A stretch of DNA of 64,000 nucleotides from Frigoriglobus tundricola (GTDB lineage Bacteria; Planctomycetota; Planctomycetia; Gemmatales; Gemmataceae): positions 3,472,001 through 3,536,000 of the forward strand of contig NZ_CP053452.2 of the NCBI RefSeq assembly GCF_013128195.2. The letters run 5' to 3'. Shown here piece after piece: positions 63,785-64,000 of this stretch. The notes below the pieces were generated by a model. The model was not told where the DNA came from. It made no database searches and was given only the letters and a program-made list of their open reading frames with translations. The first letter of the stretch is position 1. Each line of letters opens with the position of its first letter. The position numbers were made by a program, and so were the translations under genes.

Positions 63785-64000
63785 GTGACTCTGCTCAAGA
63801 CTCGCTGTCCGGAGTGTAACGCCCCTCTGAAGTCGGCGGCCGGCTTCACCGTCGGTCAGACCATTTGCTGTCCGAAGTGCGAGACGTATTTCACGGTCGC
63901 AGATCCGGAGGCGGCGGGGGAGGGCGAAGAGCCGGAGAAGACCTCCGGGAGTAAAGGAAAGGGCGCGACCGCCACGCGGAAGCCCCTTCGGGCTTCCGCA
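63785..64000 (+). CDS. Zinc-ribbon protein, N-terminal part only (runs off the window)
   Basis: GTG 63785 opens a frame of 72 residues to the window edge: VTLLKTRCPECNAPLKS, then TICCPKCETYFTVADPE. Two CxxC pairs (CPEC and CPKC) spaced by about 20 residues make a classical zinc ribbon, as found at the N-terminus of many planctomycete proteins, often ahead of membrane or low-complexity parts. A Glu/Gly/Lys-rich linker follows. The last 25 bases form a perfect 10-bp hairpin (63976-63985 with 63990-63999) that is still in frame. The function of the full protein cannot be seen. Confidence 0.7.
   Translation, partial: MTLLKTRCPECNAPLKSAAGFTVGQTICCPKCETYFTVADPEAAGEGEEPEKTSGSKGKGATATRKPLRASA

Overview
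This 64 kb window is GC-rich (about two thirds G+C by eye), gene-dense chromosomal DNA, most likely from a planctomycete of the Gemmata group. The pointers are families I know mainly or only from planctomycetes: a TIGR03000-type exported protein, a TIGR03067-type domain fused to PDZ, a very large PVC-type haem (CxxCH) dehydrogenase-like protein, several Hanks-type Ser/Thr kinases with unusual fusions, and many secreted beta-propeller proteins. I saw no rRNA, tRNA, CRISPR array, prophage or plasmid functions.

Layout. 1-3.8 kb: a partial gene and two minus-strand kinase genes. The second is a predicted pseudokinase. 3.9-10.4 kb, plus strand: short CbiX/SirB chelatase, IMP dehydrogenase, a frameshifted exported proline-rich protein, HemW, a macro-domain protein, an AlkA-like glycosylase and a small basic protein. 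10.6-19.2 kb: two tandem TolC-like proteins facing a convergent RND pump and its periplasmic adaptor, together a likely tripartite efflux system. 19.9-26.4 kb: acyltransferase, double-propeller sugar dehydrogenase, aminofutalosine synthase (menaquinone by the futalosine route), TIGR03000 protein and two small minus-strand genes. 26.4-32.3 kb: isoleucyl-tRNA synthetase, TIGR03067-PDZ protein, HflX. 32.5-41.1 kb: a giant VWA mosaic protein (frameshifted), a coiled-coil protein, an OPT transporter. 41.3-46.0 kb: AtuA-like protein split in two genes, enoyl-CoA hydratase, PfkB sugar kinase, GNAT acetyltransferase. 46.1-51.7 kb: TetR regulator, adaptor and RND pump in one operon, with two copies of a 13-bp palindromic operator candidate. 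51.7-57.9 kb: TPR lipoprotein, PQQ-type propeller, and a Ser/Thr kinase fused to a tubulin-like domain. 58.3-59.8 kb: an intact insertion sequence with a 9-bp target duplication. 59.9-64 kb: the PVC haem protein and a partial zinc-ribbon protein.

Two window-wide themes stand out. First, nearly every intergenic gap over 100 bp carries a palindromic element. Several belong to recognisable families: paired mini-hairpins with 3-nt loops, long low-GC palindromes, and 7-8 bp 'stutter' repeats. One stutter repeat sits in frame inside hemW. Second, five long genes have single-base frame breaks, mostly in G or C runs. This looks more like residual indel error in the assembly than like decay, because the reading frame is rescued by one base in each case.

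The most unusual protein is the kinase-tubulin fusion. Planctomycetes generally lack FtsZ, so a tubulin-fold GTPase-like domain tied to a kinase deserves attention. The TetR operon with twin operators and a probably leaderless regulator is the clearest regulatory circuit.
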